Assembly: GCF_907165195.1 (NCBI RefSeq) | Contig: NZ_OU015584.1 | Span: 1,302,001-1,366,000, forward strand | DNA: 64,000 nt | Direction: 5' to 3' | Origin: Parvicella tangerina | GTDB taxonomy: Bacteria > Bacteroidota > Bacteroidia > Flavobacteriales_D > Parvicellaceae | Shown: positions 36,172 through 44,075 of the stretch, piece after piece | How positions within the stretch are numbered: position 1 is the stretch's first letter | How the letters are laid out: each line of letters starts with the position of its first letter | Translations under genes and position numbers: made by a program | Notes under the pieces: generated by a model | Seen by the model: the letters and a program-made list of their open reading frames with translations, nothing else | The model's database searches: none | What the model was told of the DNA's origin: nothing

Positions 36172-37311
36172 TTATGAAATACCTTCTTTATAAAAAGGGA
36201 GGTTAATAAGACTCATAAACTGATCGTGATGAGACATTCCTTTGTTAAATTGACTGGCGTCCACAGTTTTAATTTTGCTACCTTTTCTAGTGACAATTTT
36301 CCAGTAATCATAAGGGATTTTATTTATGATATATGGATGGTGGCTGGTTGCAATGAATTGCACATTCTTATTTTCATAAATTAGATCTTCTGTCAAGACG
36401 TCAATACAATTCACTCCAAGACTGTTTTCAAATTCATCGATTAAAATTACTGTTCCAGGGTTCCATAAATACATCTCTGCTATGTGAAGTAATGTCCGCA
36501 GCATTCCAGATGACATTCTATTGTGCGGAATCCATTTTTTAACACCTTTTTCCTTGATTTGAATTACTGTTGCTTCAAAAACAAAATTTGTGAATTCATC
36601 GTCTTTTATTGGTTCAATCTTTATGTTTTCGATTTGAGGAAAAACATCAATAAATCTTGCCTTAATATCTTCAAAAACATCTTTCGAAATATCATGAACC
36701 AAAGCAAGTTTATGAAAAGTATCTAAATCACTTTCTACAATTTGTTCAAAAGTGCCATATTTCTTTTTCAGTTTTTCTATACTTAAACTACTATATCTTA
36801 CTCCCTCTTTTTGTGTGTGATCCCTTAATACAATTGACTTAAAGCTATTGAAAGCATCTTTAATAAGATCTTCTTCTTTCAATATGTTCATAGCACTTTC
36901 TATAGAGGATAGCTTGGGCATTTCTTTATCATTGAAATTAAAACTACCTTCCTTTCTATCAATTATAACTTGGTTGCCATTCAGAATTATCCTTTCACTC
37001 AATATTTTTGGTTTCACTTTTTCAGACTCTGAATCAGCAAAATCTGGAATAAATTCACTTTTAGAAACAATATTCTCAAATTCCCCCTCCCATAAATATG
37101 ATTGGTTGTTGTTTGTTTCAAACTCCACTTGCCACTTTACTCCATTTTGACTTGCTCCATTCGCAATTCTCTTTAGGTTGTAAATTGCTCGGAGAATTTG
37201 AGTTTTACCAACTCCAGATACACCTACCAATAATGTGACATCAAAGAAGTTTATTTTTTCAAATTCCCACTCCTCTTCATTATTGCTGTATTTGATAGAT
37301 TTTAATTTCAT
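36172..37311 (-). CDS. ABC/OLD-like AAA ATPase (AAA_15/21 type)
   Basis: The 379-residue protein has Walker A GVSGVGKT at residues 30-37, the signature-like RMSSGMLRTLLHIAE at 265-279, Walker B VILIDEFENSLG (288-299) and a switch histidine ATSHHPYI (321-328). There is no nuclease domain, unlike full OLD proteins. The nucleotide-binding halves lie in one chain with a coiled-coil-like middle (about 140-230). It is the first gene of a two-gene cassette. It should drive or gate the TOPRIM-like partner encoded one base downstream (inference). Confidence 0.85.
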   Translation of the reverse strand: MKLKSIKYSNNEEEWEFEKINFFDVTLLVGVSGVGKTQILRAIYNLKRIANGASQNGVKWQVEFETNNNQSYLWEGEFENIVSKSEFIPDFADSESEKVKPKILSERIILNGNQVIIDRKEGSFNFNDKEMPKLSSIESAMNILKEEDLIKDAFNSFKSIVLRDHTQKEGVRYSSLSIEKLKKKYGTFEQIVESDLDTFHKLALVHDISKDVFEDIKARFIDVFPQIENIKIEPIKDDEFTNFVFEATVIQIKEKGVKKWIPHNRMSSGMLRTLLHIAEMYLWNPGTVILIDEFENSLGVNCIDVLTEDLIYENKNVQFIATSHHPYIINKIPYDYWKIVTRKGSKIKTVDASQFNKGMSHHDQFMSLINLPFYKEGIS

Positions 37312-37480
37312 TAAATAATGATTTTAAAGACGAAGATAAACAATGCAATCAACTAATGAAACTTTGATTAACGAAGAGTGAATTGTATCTTGGTAATTAA
37401 ACACAACGTTTCGGCTCGTATGTTTACAATCAGAACCAAATTAGACATTAAAAGTATACTAATAAACAAACAAAACCAAA

Positions 37481-37553
37481 ATAGAAGGGATAGGGAGCTT
37501 CGGCTAGATACATAGAGATATGATATCGCTTCATAGATTGACCACCCTTCTAT
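37481..37553 (+). ncRNA. Candidate IS110 bridge RNA core
   Basis: In the left end of the IS, ATAGAAGGG (37481-37489) and CCCTTCTAT (37545-37553) form a perfect 9-bp closing stem. It encloses AGC-TTCG-GCT (37496-37505) and a GATATGATATC inverted repeat. The internal TTCGGCT also occurs in the left flank of the insertion (TTTCGGCTCG), and TTCAT (about 37530) is the complement of the right flank ATGAA. These are the two kinds of match expected of target guides, but they are short. The full RNA probably extends beyond this core. Confidence 0.45.
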
Positions 37554-37657
37554 ATTTTTCTTAGAGCCTGAACAGTACCTAGGTCCAAAAACAAAGAGAT
37601 CGAATCAAAAGCGAGCAAAGGTTACAAAGGAAAATATTGGTAAAAAAAGAAATATTC

Positions 37658-38731
37658 ATGGAATTAAAAGTATTAAAACAAGCATTGGGACTAGATGTAT
37701 CGAAAGATACGTTGTCGATTTGTTTAGGTTTTTTGAGAAGTGATTTAACCAAGGAGTTTGTATCACGAAAAGATGTTGCCAATAACAAGGAGGGCTTCTC
37801 AGAGCTAGTAAAATGGTTAAAGCGAACAATGAAACAAGACCAGTTAATTGTAGTAATGGAGGCCACAGGAGTTTATCATGAAGGCGTTTCGCATTACCTA
37901 CACGATTTGGGTTATAATGTATGTATCATGCAATCAGGTCGTGTAAAGAAATATGCACAGAGTTTAAATCAACGTTCCAAAACAGATGCTCTAGATAGCA
38001 AGATGCTTTCGATGTTAGGATGTGAACGTGAGTTACAGATCTGGTCCCCTCCCAGTGAGACGCTTCAGGAGCTAAAGAGTTTGAGTAGAGAAAGGTCGAT
38101 GTTAGTAAAAGAACGGAGTGTAGAAAAGAATCGACTTGAAGCACTGAAGGTAGGCGTTCATACGGAGTCAAGAACGATAAAACGCTTTGAAAAAAGGTTG
38201 AAGTTGATCAACACTCAGATAGCAGAAATAGAAGAGGAAATGGGCAGATGTGTTCAAAAAGATGCAGAGTTAAGCAGAAAGATCAATTACCTAGAGAGTA
38301 TACCAGGAGTATCATTTATATCAGCAACTACGGTCGTAGCAGAGACAGGTGGATTTGCATTGATCAATAATAGGAAACAACTAACGAGTTATGCTGGTTA
38401 TGACGTGGTTTTACGAGATTCAGGGAGTTTTCACGGTAAAACAAAAATCAGCAAAAAGGGGAATAAACACATTCGAGCTGTGTTGCACATGCCTTCCATG
38501 ACAGCAGTACGATTAAATCCAACCTTAAAGCCTTTTTATCAACGTTTAAAACCCAAAAAAGAAAAGCCAATAGTCGCATTAGTAGCGGTGCAACGCAAAA
38601 TGCTATTGCTAATGTATACGCTGTGGAAAAACGAACAATATTATGATCCCGAATTTGAGCAAAAAAAAGCAGCAAAGAATCAAGTCTTTGCTGCGCAGGA
38701 TAGAAACAAACCGAAATTTGTAACTTCCTAA
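37658..38731 (+). CDS. IS110-family recombinase (DEDD transposase)
   Basis: The protein has about 357 residues from ATG 37658 (MELKVLKQALGLDVSKD). The DEDD RuvC-like domain has Asp in GLDVSKD, Glu in VVMEATGVYH, and the pair in KTDALDSKML. A coiled-coil linker follows (about 120-200). The C-terminal transposase_20 domain has YLESIPGVSFISATTVVAETG and KTKISKKGNKHIRAVLH with the catalytic serine. The frame is intact, so the element may be active. IS110 enzymes use an RNA guide from the element's end (known). Confidence 0.93.
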   Translation: MELKVLKQALGLDVSKDTLSICLGFLRSDLTKEFVSRKDVANNKEGFSELVKWLKRTMKQDQLIVVMEATGVYHEGVSHYLHDLGYNVCIMQSGRVKKYAQSLNQRSKTDALDSKMLSMLGCERELQIWSPPSETLQELKSLSRERSMLVKERSVEKNRLEALKVGVHTESRTIKRFEKRLKLINTQIAEIEEEMGRCVQKDAELSRKINYLESIPGVSFISATTVVAETGGFALINNRKQLTSYAGYDVVLRDSGSFHGKTKISKKGNKHIRAVLHMPSMTAVRLNPTLKPFYQRLKPKKEKPIVALVAVQRKMLLLMYTLWKNEQYYDPEFEQKKAAKNQVFAAQDRNKPKFVTS

Positions 38732-38940
38732 TATTTTTTATCAAAAATAGTTGTTTTTTGACACAGTACCTATGAAAAGTGCGGAATTGAGAAGCGATAG
38801 TTCTCAATTGAGCACGAGTGTAAGCCAAAGCTACGGTTTGTGTTTAGTTTATTCTTACAAAACGTCAAAGCGGAGCTTTGGCGCTTGATAGTAGTAAAGT
38901 TAATATTTAGTTCAACTGCCCGCATTTTTTATAGCTCTTG

Positions 38941-39804
38941 TTAGCCACAGTTATTTTTATATTCAAAAGTGGTGGTTTGCCTAAGATAGTCTCTTTGATA
39001 TATTTCCGTTTTTATGTGAAGTCCGTTTTTGTAGAAATATTTTGTAGTTACAATACCTTGTTTGTGAGTTACAAGCAGCCCTTCGTGATTAAATAAATAG
39101 GTTCTCCAAACCGCACCATCATTGTTCAACCATTCTACTCTAATAGTTGAAGAATCAGTAATACAAAATACAGTTTCTTCCTTACCTCTATGGTAATAAG
39201 ACAATATAGAATCAGATGCAAAGCATATAGAATCATTAATTTTTAATAAAAATTTTGGAATACTTAGTTGATGTCCTAATATTATAGTGTCAATAAGTAG
39301 ATTAGAGTCTTCACCACTTATTATGCTTATGCCATACTTATTTGGTTGCAAATCATCTACTTGAATAAGATTAGACATTGTTTCCATTTGCTCTTCAGTA
39401 TTACTTCTGAATTGATCATATTCAAAAATCGAAGATTGAGAACATTGCATATAAGACGGAATACCATCTTCATAAGACACGATTGAATCTTTTACTAAGC
39501 TTATTGCCATAAAACGGTCAGTATACCAACGTCTTTTGAACTTTTTTTTAATCATTGGGGTTTTCCAATAAGTCCGTTTTTCTATGATACCATTTTGGTC
39601 AATCTCATATTTAAATACAAAATTCGAGATTGCTCTGCTAGAAATACCCTGATAGTCAGAGAATGCTTGAACTTCACAAACACCACTTTCACTCAAGGTC
39701 TTTGCGTTGACAAATACATCTTCTTCATCATAGAATCCCTGACTAAATGTAGAGATACATACAAGTTGAATAACTAGGAAGTATATTAAGGTATGCTGTT
39801 GCAT
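38941..39804 (-). CDS. Secreted cassette protein of unknown function
   Basis: The 287-residue protein has a signal peptide (MQQHTLIYFLVIQLVCISTFSQ). The body is Tyr- and Ile-rich with no recognised catalytic motif. The C-terminal part (YLFNHEGLLVTHKQGIVTTKYFYKNGLHIKTEIY) recalls RHS/YwqK-like YD-type strand repeats. It starts 12 bases from the GTTAGCC box of palindrome D, and its stop codon is inside the GGCTAAC box of palindrome C. That is the tight packing expected of an integron-type cassette. Confidence 0.65.
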   Translation of the reverse strand: MQQHTLIYFLVIQLVCISTFSQGFYDEEDVFVNAKTLSESGVCEVQAFSDYQGISSRAISNFVFKYEIDQNGIIEKRTYWKTPMIKKKFKRRWYTDRFMAISLVKDSIVSYEDGIPSYMQCSQSSIFEYDQFRSNTEEQMETMSNLIQVDDLQPNKYGISIISGEDSNLLIDTIILGHQLSIPKFLLKINDSICFASDSILSYYHRGKEETVFCITDSSTIRVEWLNNDGAVWRTYLFNHEGLLVTHKQGIVTTKYFYKNGLHIKTEIYQRDYLRQTTTFEYKNNCG

Positions 39805-39816
39805 TTTTCTAATTGT

Positions 39817-39890
39817 GGCTAACGATCAGTCTAAAAAACGTAGCAACGGTAAGGTAGGTTTGGGCTATGTTTTTTGAGACATTGTTGTCA
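39817..39890 (-). repeat. attC-like palindrome D
   Basis: On the gene strand it runs from TGACAAC (39884-39890) to GTTAGCC (39817-39823). Its arms CAGTCTAAAAAACGTAGC (39827-39844) and GCTATGTTTTTTGAGACA (39864-39881) pair well. At about 74 bases it is the shortest of the four. It lies upstream of the 38941-39804 gene and marks the outer end of the array. Confidence 0.6.
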
Positions 39891-40285
39891 GTAGTATTTT
39901 TTTATTCTGCTAAAGATATAAAACTTGCAGCATAAAAAACTGCGGAGTAGAACTCAAAAGCTTCAGGTACATTTCGTAGGGATGTCAAGAGTTCCTATGA
40001 CCTTTTAGGGTTGCTAAGAGTCGTAGAAAAGAACGCCTGCCAACTTAATTATTTTTCGATTAATTTAATTGAATCTAAGTCAATCGCTTGACTTTGTGGT
40101 TTTTAACCCCTAACTTTGCAAAGTCTTAGAAGATGCTCTGCGACTTCCGAAAACAGTCTCCGACATGATTTTCAAGATCTTCGAGATCTAGACTTTGAAA
40201 AATTAATTCAATCAACTTACTCGAAAAATCTGGCAGGTTGACATCCCCCAGAAATCTGAAATTTTTGTTCTATTACTGACAACAA
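39882..40285. repeat. 404-base gene-free segment bounded by 12-bp inverted repeats
   Basis: TTGTTGTCAGTA (39882-39893) is repeated in inverted orientation as TACTGACAACAA (40274-40285). The pair overlaps the edge of palindrome D. No target duplication is visible. A non-autonomous element or an inversion junction is possible. A further hairpin GGAATAAC/GTTATTCC lies at 40287-40311, and CCGT...ACGG (40368-40392) beyond it. Confidence 0.45.
40036..40237. repeat. Nested long inverted repeat, possible structured RNA
   Basis: CCTGCCA (40036-40042)/TGGCAGG (40231-40237), ATTTTTCGA (40051-40059)/TCGAAAAAT (40221-40229), CAAAGTCTTAGA (40119-40130)/TCTAGACTTTG (40187-40197, one bulge), and AGATCT/AGATCT around TCG at about 40175-40189. 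All nest into a single 202-base imperfect hairpin. No protein-coding frame crosses it. Confidence 0.5.
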
Positions 40286-40502
40286 CGGAATAACAACATT
40301 GATGTTATTCCAATTATATCTATTGATTTGCTAAATTATTGAAAATTAGATATTAATTCGGATTTATCCGTAAATTACCAAGTAATACACGGAAAATATC
40401 GGATAATTTTGTTTTTAATGAAAACGAATTCTCCTTTGAAAAAGGAATACAATTGAGTTAAAGGAGCTTTTAATCTTATCCCTCCAAACCTAAGGAAAAA
40501 GA

Positions 40503-41866
40503 TCAAATCGTCATTGAAAAGATACGCGTGGTTGGCTTATTTCGAATTAGCCTGAGATCAAATGCCATACAGATGTTTCTTACAAAAGGACGTGCCTGCT
40601 CCGGTACTTTTAATCCTGTTGAAGTGATTTCTACCAGGCCGTCTTCTTTCATTTCTTGTAAACGTTCTAAGCATTCATCTAATTCTGGAAACTTCAGCGC
40701 ATCGTCTTCCCAACTCGTTTCAAAATGACACATGATCTCTAAAATGTGCTTTCGGATAATCAGGTCTTCTTCGGTTAAATGATGACCTCTAAAGATTGGA
40801 ATGCGTCCTTCGTTAACGATGTCTTGATATTCCTCAACGGTTTTGTCATTCTGAGCGAAACTGTACCAACTGTCACTTATTGAACTCATTCCCAAACCAA
40901 CCATTAATTGGGTTTTTCCTGCCGTGTAACCCATAAAATTACGGTGAAGTGATTTATTCTCCATGGCTTGATAAAGTGAGTCGGTAGGCAACGCAAAATG
41001 ATCCATACCAATTTCCACGTATCCTAGTTCTGCTAGCAGTGCTTTTCCAGTTTCGTATAGCTCTCGTTTTTCATCAGGTGATGGTAAGTCATTCTCGTCA
41101 TAACCGCGTTGACCTACACCCTTAATCCATGGCACATGTGCGTAACTGTAAAAGGCAATTCGGTCTGGCTTTAACTCTTTTGTACGGTTGATCGTGTTAA
41201 TTATGCTCTCTTTTGTTTGATGTGGAAGTCCGAAAACCAAATCATGGCTGATCGATGTATAGCCAATCTCTCTGGATTTAACCGTAGCTGCTTTCACCTT
41301 TTCAAACGGCTGAATACGATTGATGGTTTTTTGAACCTTGGGATCGTAGTCTTGTACTCCAAAACTATTTCTTCTAAAGCCAAGATCATAAAGGGTTTTA
41401 AGATGTTGCTCTGTAGTGTTATTCGGGTGCGCTTCAAAACTGAACTCATAGTCGTCACACTTATCGGCAGTTTTTAGAATCCCAGAGATCAGTTTGTCTA
41501 AACTTTCTGGACTAAAGAAAGTGGGTGTTCCACCTCCTAAATGAAGTTCTTTGATTCGTGGTCGTTCATCAAAAAGTTGACAATATAACGCCCATTCTTT
41601 GAGCACAGTATCAACATAAGGTTCTTCAACTTTGTGTTGCTTGGTGATGCGTTTATGACAACCACAGAAAGTACATAGCTTTTCACAGAAGGGTAGGTGA
41701 ATGTAAATGCTGATTCCTTCAGTTGCGTTAGACTCTTCAAAAGACTTTTTTACGGATTGTAACCAAACATCATAACGGATTCCTTCTTTGTCCCAAAACG
41801 GAACAGTAGGGTAGCTGGTATACCTCGGACCAGCGATATTGTATTTTTGAACTAAGTGTTGATTCA
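40503..41866 (-). CDS. hemN: Oxygen-independent coproporphyrinogen III dehydrogenase
   Basis: A radical-SAM enzyme of heme biosynthesis. The iron-sulfur motif is CEKLCTFCGC (CxxxCxxC) near residues 62-71, with PFCEKLCTFCGCHKR flanked by HLPF. GGGTPTFFS is the SAM-binding GGE-like loop, and the RIAFYSYAHVPW and DHFALPTDSL segments are HemN-specific. From ATG 41866 it has about 454 residues; a TTG two codons upstream is the alternative. It starts four bases after the SurA-like gene. Confidence 0.95.
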
Positions 41867-41869
41867 TCG

Positions 41870-43222
41870 TCAATTCTCTCTCGTCCAGTCAAACCTGAAC
41901 TCACAAGATTGGTAGTCTTCATCCAACCTTACAAAGATGTCGTTTAACTTTGTATTCACCCACTTTAACAAGTAATTGTTCTGTTTGTTTTGTTTCGCAA
42001 ACTGCTGAATCAACTGATAATCGTCTTTAAGATTAGCTCTGTGCGGTGCCGTTTTATCTAAAAGCTTGACCAGTTTGTAAGATTGACCGTCATAAGTTTC
42101 AAATAAGAACGATTTAGACATTTGTCCAACATCAATAGGATCAATTTGCTGAAAAGTAACAGGGTCAATATCTTCGATATCTAGAAACGAAGTTCCTGTG
42201 TTCTGATTATAAACAATTCCTTGTGTGCCTTTAGTCATCTCATCATCAGAGAATTCAGTTACGGCTTCTTCAAAGGTTATGCTACCGCTTTTAATAGCTG
42301 TTCTGATACTATCCAATCGCTTTTTACATACTGCTAACTGTTCGAAACTGGGTTTAAGACAAAGCAGAATATGTCTGCCGTAAAATTGTTCACCTCTTCT
42401 TTTTTCGATGCGAAGAATATGGTAGCCGTATTGAGTCTCAAATACAGGGCTCACTGAATCAATAGGTGTTTGATAAGCCATTGCTTCAAATTGTGGTACG
42501 AATTGACCTCTTCCTACCCACCCAAAATCACCGCCTTGCTCAGCCGAGGCTTTATCACATGAGTAAAATTTTGCTGCGGATTCAAATGATAATGAGCCTT
42601 TAACAATCTTTTTTCTTAGGTCAGTCAACTCATCCTTTACTTCTTTCTTTTCTTCGTCAGTGATATTCGGTTTTAAAATAATTTGCTGCAACTGAATTTG
42701 ACTTCCAACAAGCGGAACACTATCTAATGGAAAAGAATTATAAAACTCCTGAACTTCTTTTGGAGAGACTTTTACTTCAGAAGTAATGGATTGCTGCATT
42801 TGCTGTACTTTCATTCTGTTTTCAATCTGAACGTAAAATTCATCTTTGATCTCCTGAATGGACTTCTCATAGAATTTTTCAAGGTCAGCTACACCGTTTG
42901 GCATCTGACTCGCAAAATATTGGATCCGCTGATCAAGTTCTGCGTTTACTTGTGCTTCACCAACTTCAATGCTATCGAGTTCAGCTTGATGAAGAAGTAG
43001 TTTTTCTAGCATGAGGTCTTCTAGAATGGTACACCCAAGTTCATCGGTGACTTTTGTTCCTTGCTGATAAGCTTGAAGTTTTTGCGCCTCTACCTCAGAC
43101 ATCAGAATGGCGTGTTCTCCAACCACTGCAACTACTTTGTCGATCAATTTGTTTTGAGCAGAACTGACCAAACTTACAACGAGTAGCAGCACGGTAACGC
43201 TTGTTTTTTTTAGATTAATCAT
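41870..43222 (-). CDS. SurA-like periplasmic peptidyl-prolyl isomerase
   Basis: About 450 residues from ATG 43222, with a signal peptide (ending VSSAQ). A SurA N-terminal domain (KLIDKVVAVVGEHAILMSEVEAQK) is followed by two parvulin (PpiC) domains: IQLQQIILKPN...GGDFGWVGRGQFVPQFEAMAY, and the second with RHILLCLKPSFEQ and TEFSDDEMTKGTQGIVY. It helps outer-membrane proteins fold. It overlaps the upstream lipoprotein gene by eight bases, and hemN follows in the same direction. Confidence 0.92.
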   Translation of the reverse strand: MINLKKTSVTVLLLVVSLVSSAQNKLIDKVVAVVGEHAILMSEVEAQKLQAYQQGTKVTDELGCTILEDLMLEKLLLHQAELDSIEVGEAQVNAELDQRIQYFASQMPNGVADLEKFYEKSIQEIKDEFYVQIENRMKVQQMQQSITSEVKVSPKEVQEFYNSFPLDSVPLVGSQIQLQQIILKPNITDEEKKEVKDELTDLRKKIVKGSLSFESAAKFYSCDKASAEQGGDFGWVGRGQFVPQFEAMAYQTPIDSVSPVFETQYGYHILRIEKRRGEQFYGRHILLCLKPSFEQLAVCKKRLDSIRTAIKSGSITFEEAVTEFSDDEMTKGTQGIVYNQNTGTSFLDIEDIDPVTFQQIDPIDVGQMSKSFLFETYDGQSYKLVKLLDKTAPHRANLKDDYQLIQQFAKQNKQNNYLLKWVNTKLNDIFVRLDEDYQSCEFRFDWTREN

Positions 43223-44075
43223 TATAAACTTTAATAATATTGGCGTTTTGAGCATCCTTGTATAGTTCAGACTTCAACTCTTTACGCAATTCATTCATTT
43301 TAATATTCAATAAAATCCCTCTGATTTTGTCATGTTCAAATTCAATCGGAGATATTTCGTCTTGAAGCTTAGAGTCTACTACGTTCATGTAGTAAACCAT
43401 TCCTTCTTCTTCAAACGTAATGTTTTTCTTTTTTCGTATAAAAGTTTCCTTGTTAATATCTGTTAAGGGCACTTCTCCCAGTATATCGTCAAAGAAAACC
43501 CAGTTAGAGGTATCGTTAAAGAACTTCACACTGTAGAGATTAGCATGACTTTGGAGATTGATCCAGTCGTCCTCGTTTTTAAGCCTATACCACTGGTCAA
43601 CTTTCTCTAAGTCTGGTGTGTTGGGCGTATATTTAGCATAAACAACCTTGACAATATAATCCTTTAGCACAAAATCTTCCAGATTCTCATCGTAGTATTG
43701 CTGAATCTCACTCATAGGAACCACCGTATCTAATCGATCCTGGATATAATATTGTTCGTAGGTGTAAATCAATAGTGATCGTTTATAATCCTCTAACTGA
43801 TAATCTACATTCTGACTTTTGTCAGGAAGGACTTCTTTGGCCTTTTGATAAACCACCTGTTCTTGGATCCACTGCTCTGTATAGGTCTCCACAAACTGCA
43901 AACTGTCCGATTCTGAAAGTCCTTCTGGAAGGTGATAAAGCAGCTCTGACTCTGTAAGGTTTACATCATTGACTGAAGCGATGATTTTCTCGTCTTCAGT
44001 AGTTTCTTCCTCACCACATGAAATCAGAAGAGCTGAGATCGTCAGAAAAAATATGGAAAAACGAAACTTTATCAA
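43215..44075 (-). CDS. SurA-N-like lipoprotein folding factor
   Basis: The 286-residue protein has a lipoprotein signal (lipobox LISC, Cys at residue 20). KIIASVNDVNLTESELLYHLPEGLSESDS is a SurA/PpiC N-terminal helix region. EVPLTDINKETFIRKKKN suggests a degenerate PPIase-like end. The catalytic parvulin residues are not evident, so it may be a chaperone without isomerase activity (inference). It overlaps its 5' neighbour by four bases and its 3' neighbour by eight, the tightest coupling in this run. Confidence 0.75.
   Translation of the reverse strand: MIKFRFSIFFLTISALLISCGEEETTEDEKIIASVNDVNLTESELLYHLPEGLSESDSLQFVETYTEQWIQEQVVYQKAKEVLPDKSQNVDYQLEDYKRSLLIYTYEQYYIQDRLDTVVPMSEIQQYYDENLEDFVLKDYIVKVVYAKYTPNTPDLEKVDQWYRLKNEDDWINLQSHANLYSVKFFNDTSNWVFFDDILGEVPLTDINKETFIRKKKNITFEEEGMVYYMNVVDSKLQDEISPIEFEHDKIRGILLNIKMNELRKELKSELYKDAQNANIIKVYND

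Larger units (their letters stand above)
37422..38771 (+). mobile_element. IS110-family insertion sequence
   Basis: About 1.35 kb, with no terminal inverted repeats, flanked on both sides by the dinucleotide AT, as expected for IS110 (no long target duplication). Removing it restores the palindrome arm CTCGTATGAAAAGTGCGG. It has a long non-coding left end (about 235 bases) and a short right end (about 40), as in the IS110 group, where the bridge RNA is encoded on the left. ACAGTACCTA occurs both inside the left end (37572-37581) and at the right boundary (38763-38772). The ends were inferred from the interrupted palindrome and are not proven. Confidence 0.75.
37401..38946 (-). repeat. attC-like palindrome C, interrupted by an IS110 element
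   Basis: On the gene strand it runs from GGCTAAC (38940-38946) to GTTGTGT (37401-37407). Without the insertion the arms CGTATGAAAAGTGCGG and CCGCATTTTTTATAGC pair, similar to palindrome A. It contains perfect internal hairpins AATTGAGAA/TTCTCAATT (about 38787-38811) and CAAAGC/GCTTTG (about 38866-38880). The TAA stop of the 38941 gene lies inside the GGCTAAC box. The IS splits the arm at the dinucleotide AT (37420-37421 and 38772-38773). Confidence 0.65.

Noticed and set aside
35484-37311. A full OLD-family nuclease
   Set aside because: The ATPase chain carries no TOPRIM domain; that function is on the separate small protein, so the one-chain OLD assignment was not used.
37401-38946. Palindromes as simple rho-independent terminators
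   Set aside because: They exceed 70-190 bases, have internal hairpins and AAC/GTT boxes, and some lie at gene starts; they lack T-runs.
32807-39890. CRISPR array
   Set aside because: The palindromes are imperfect, differ in length and are spaced by genes; there are no short direct repeats with equal spacers, and no cas genes.
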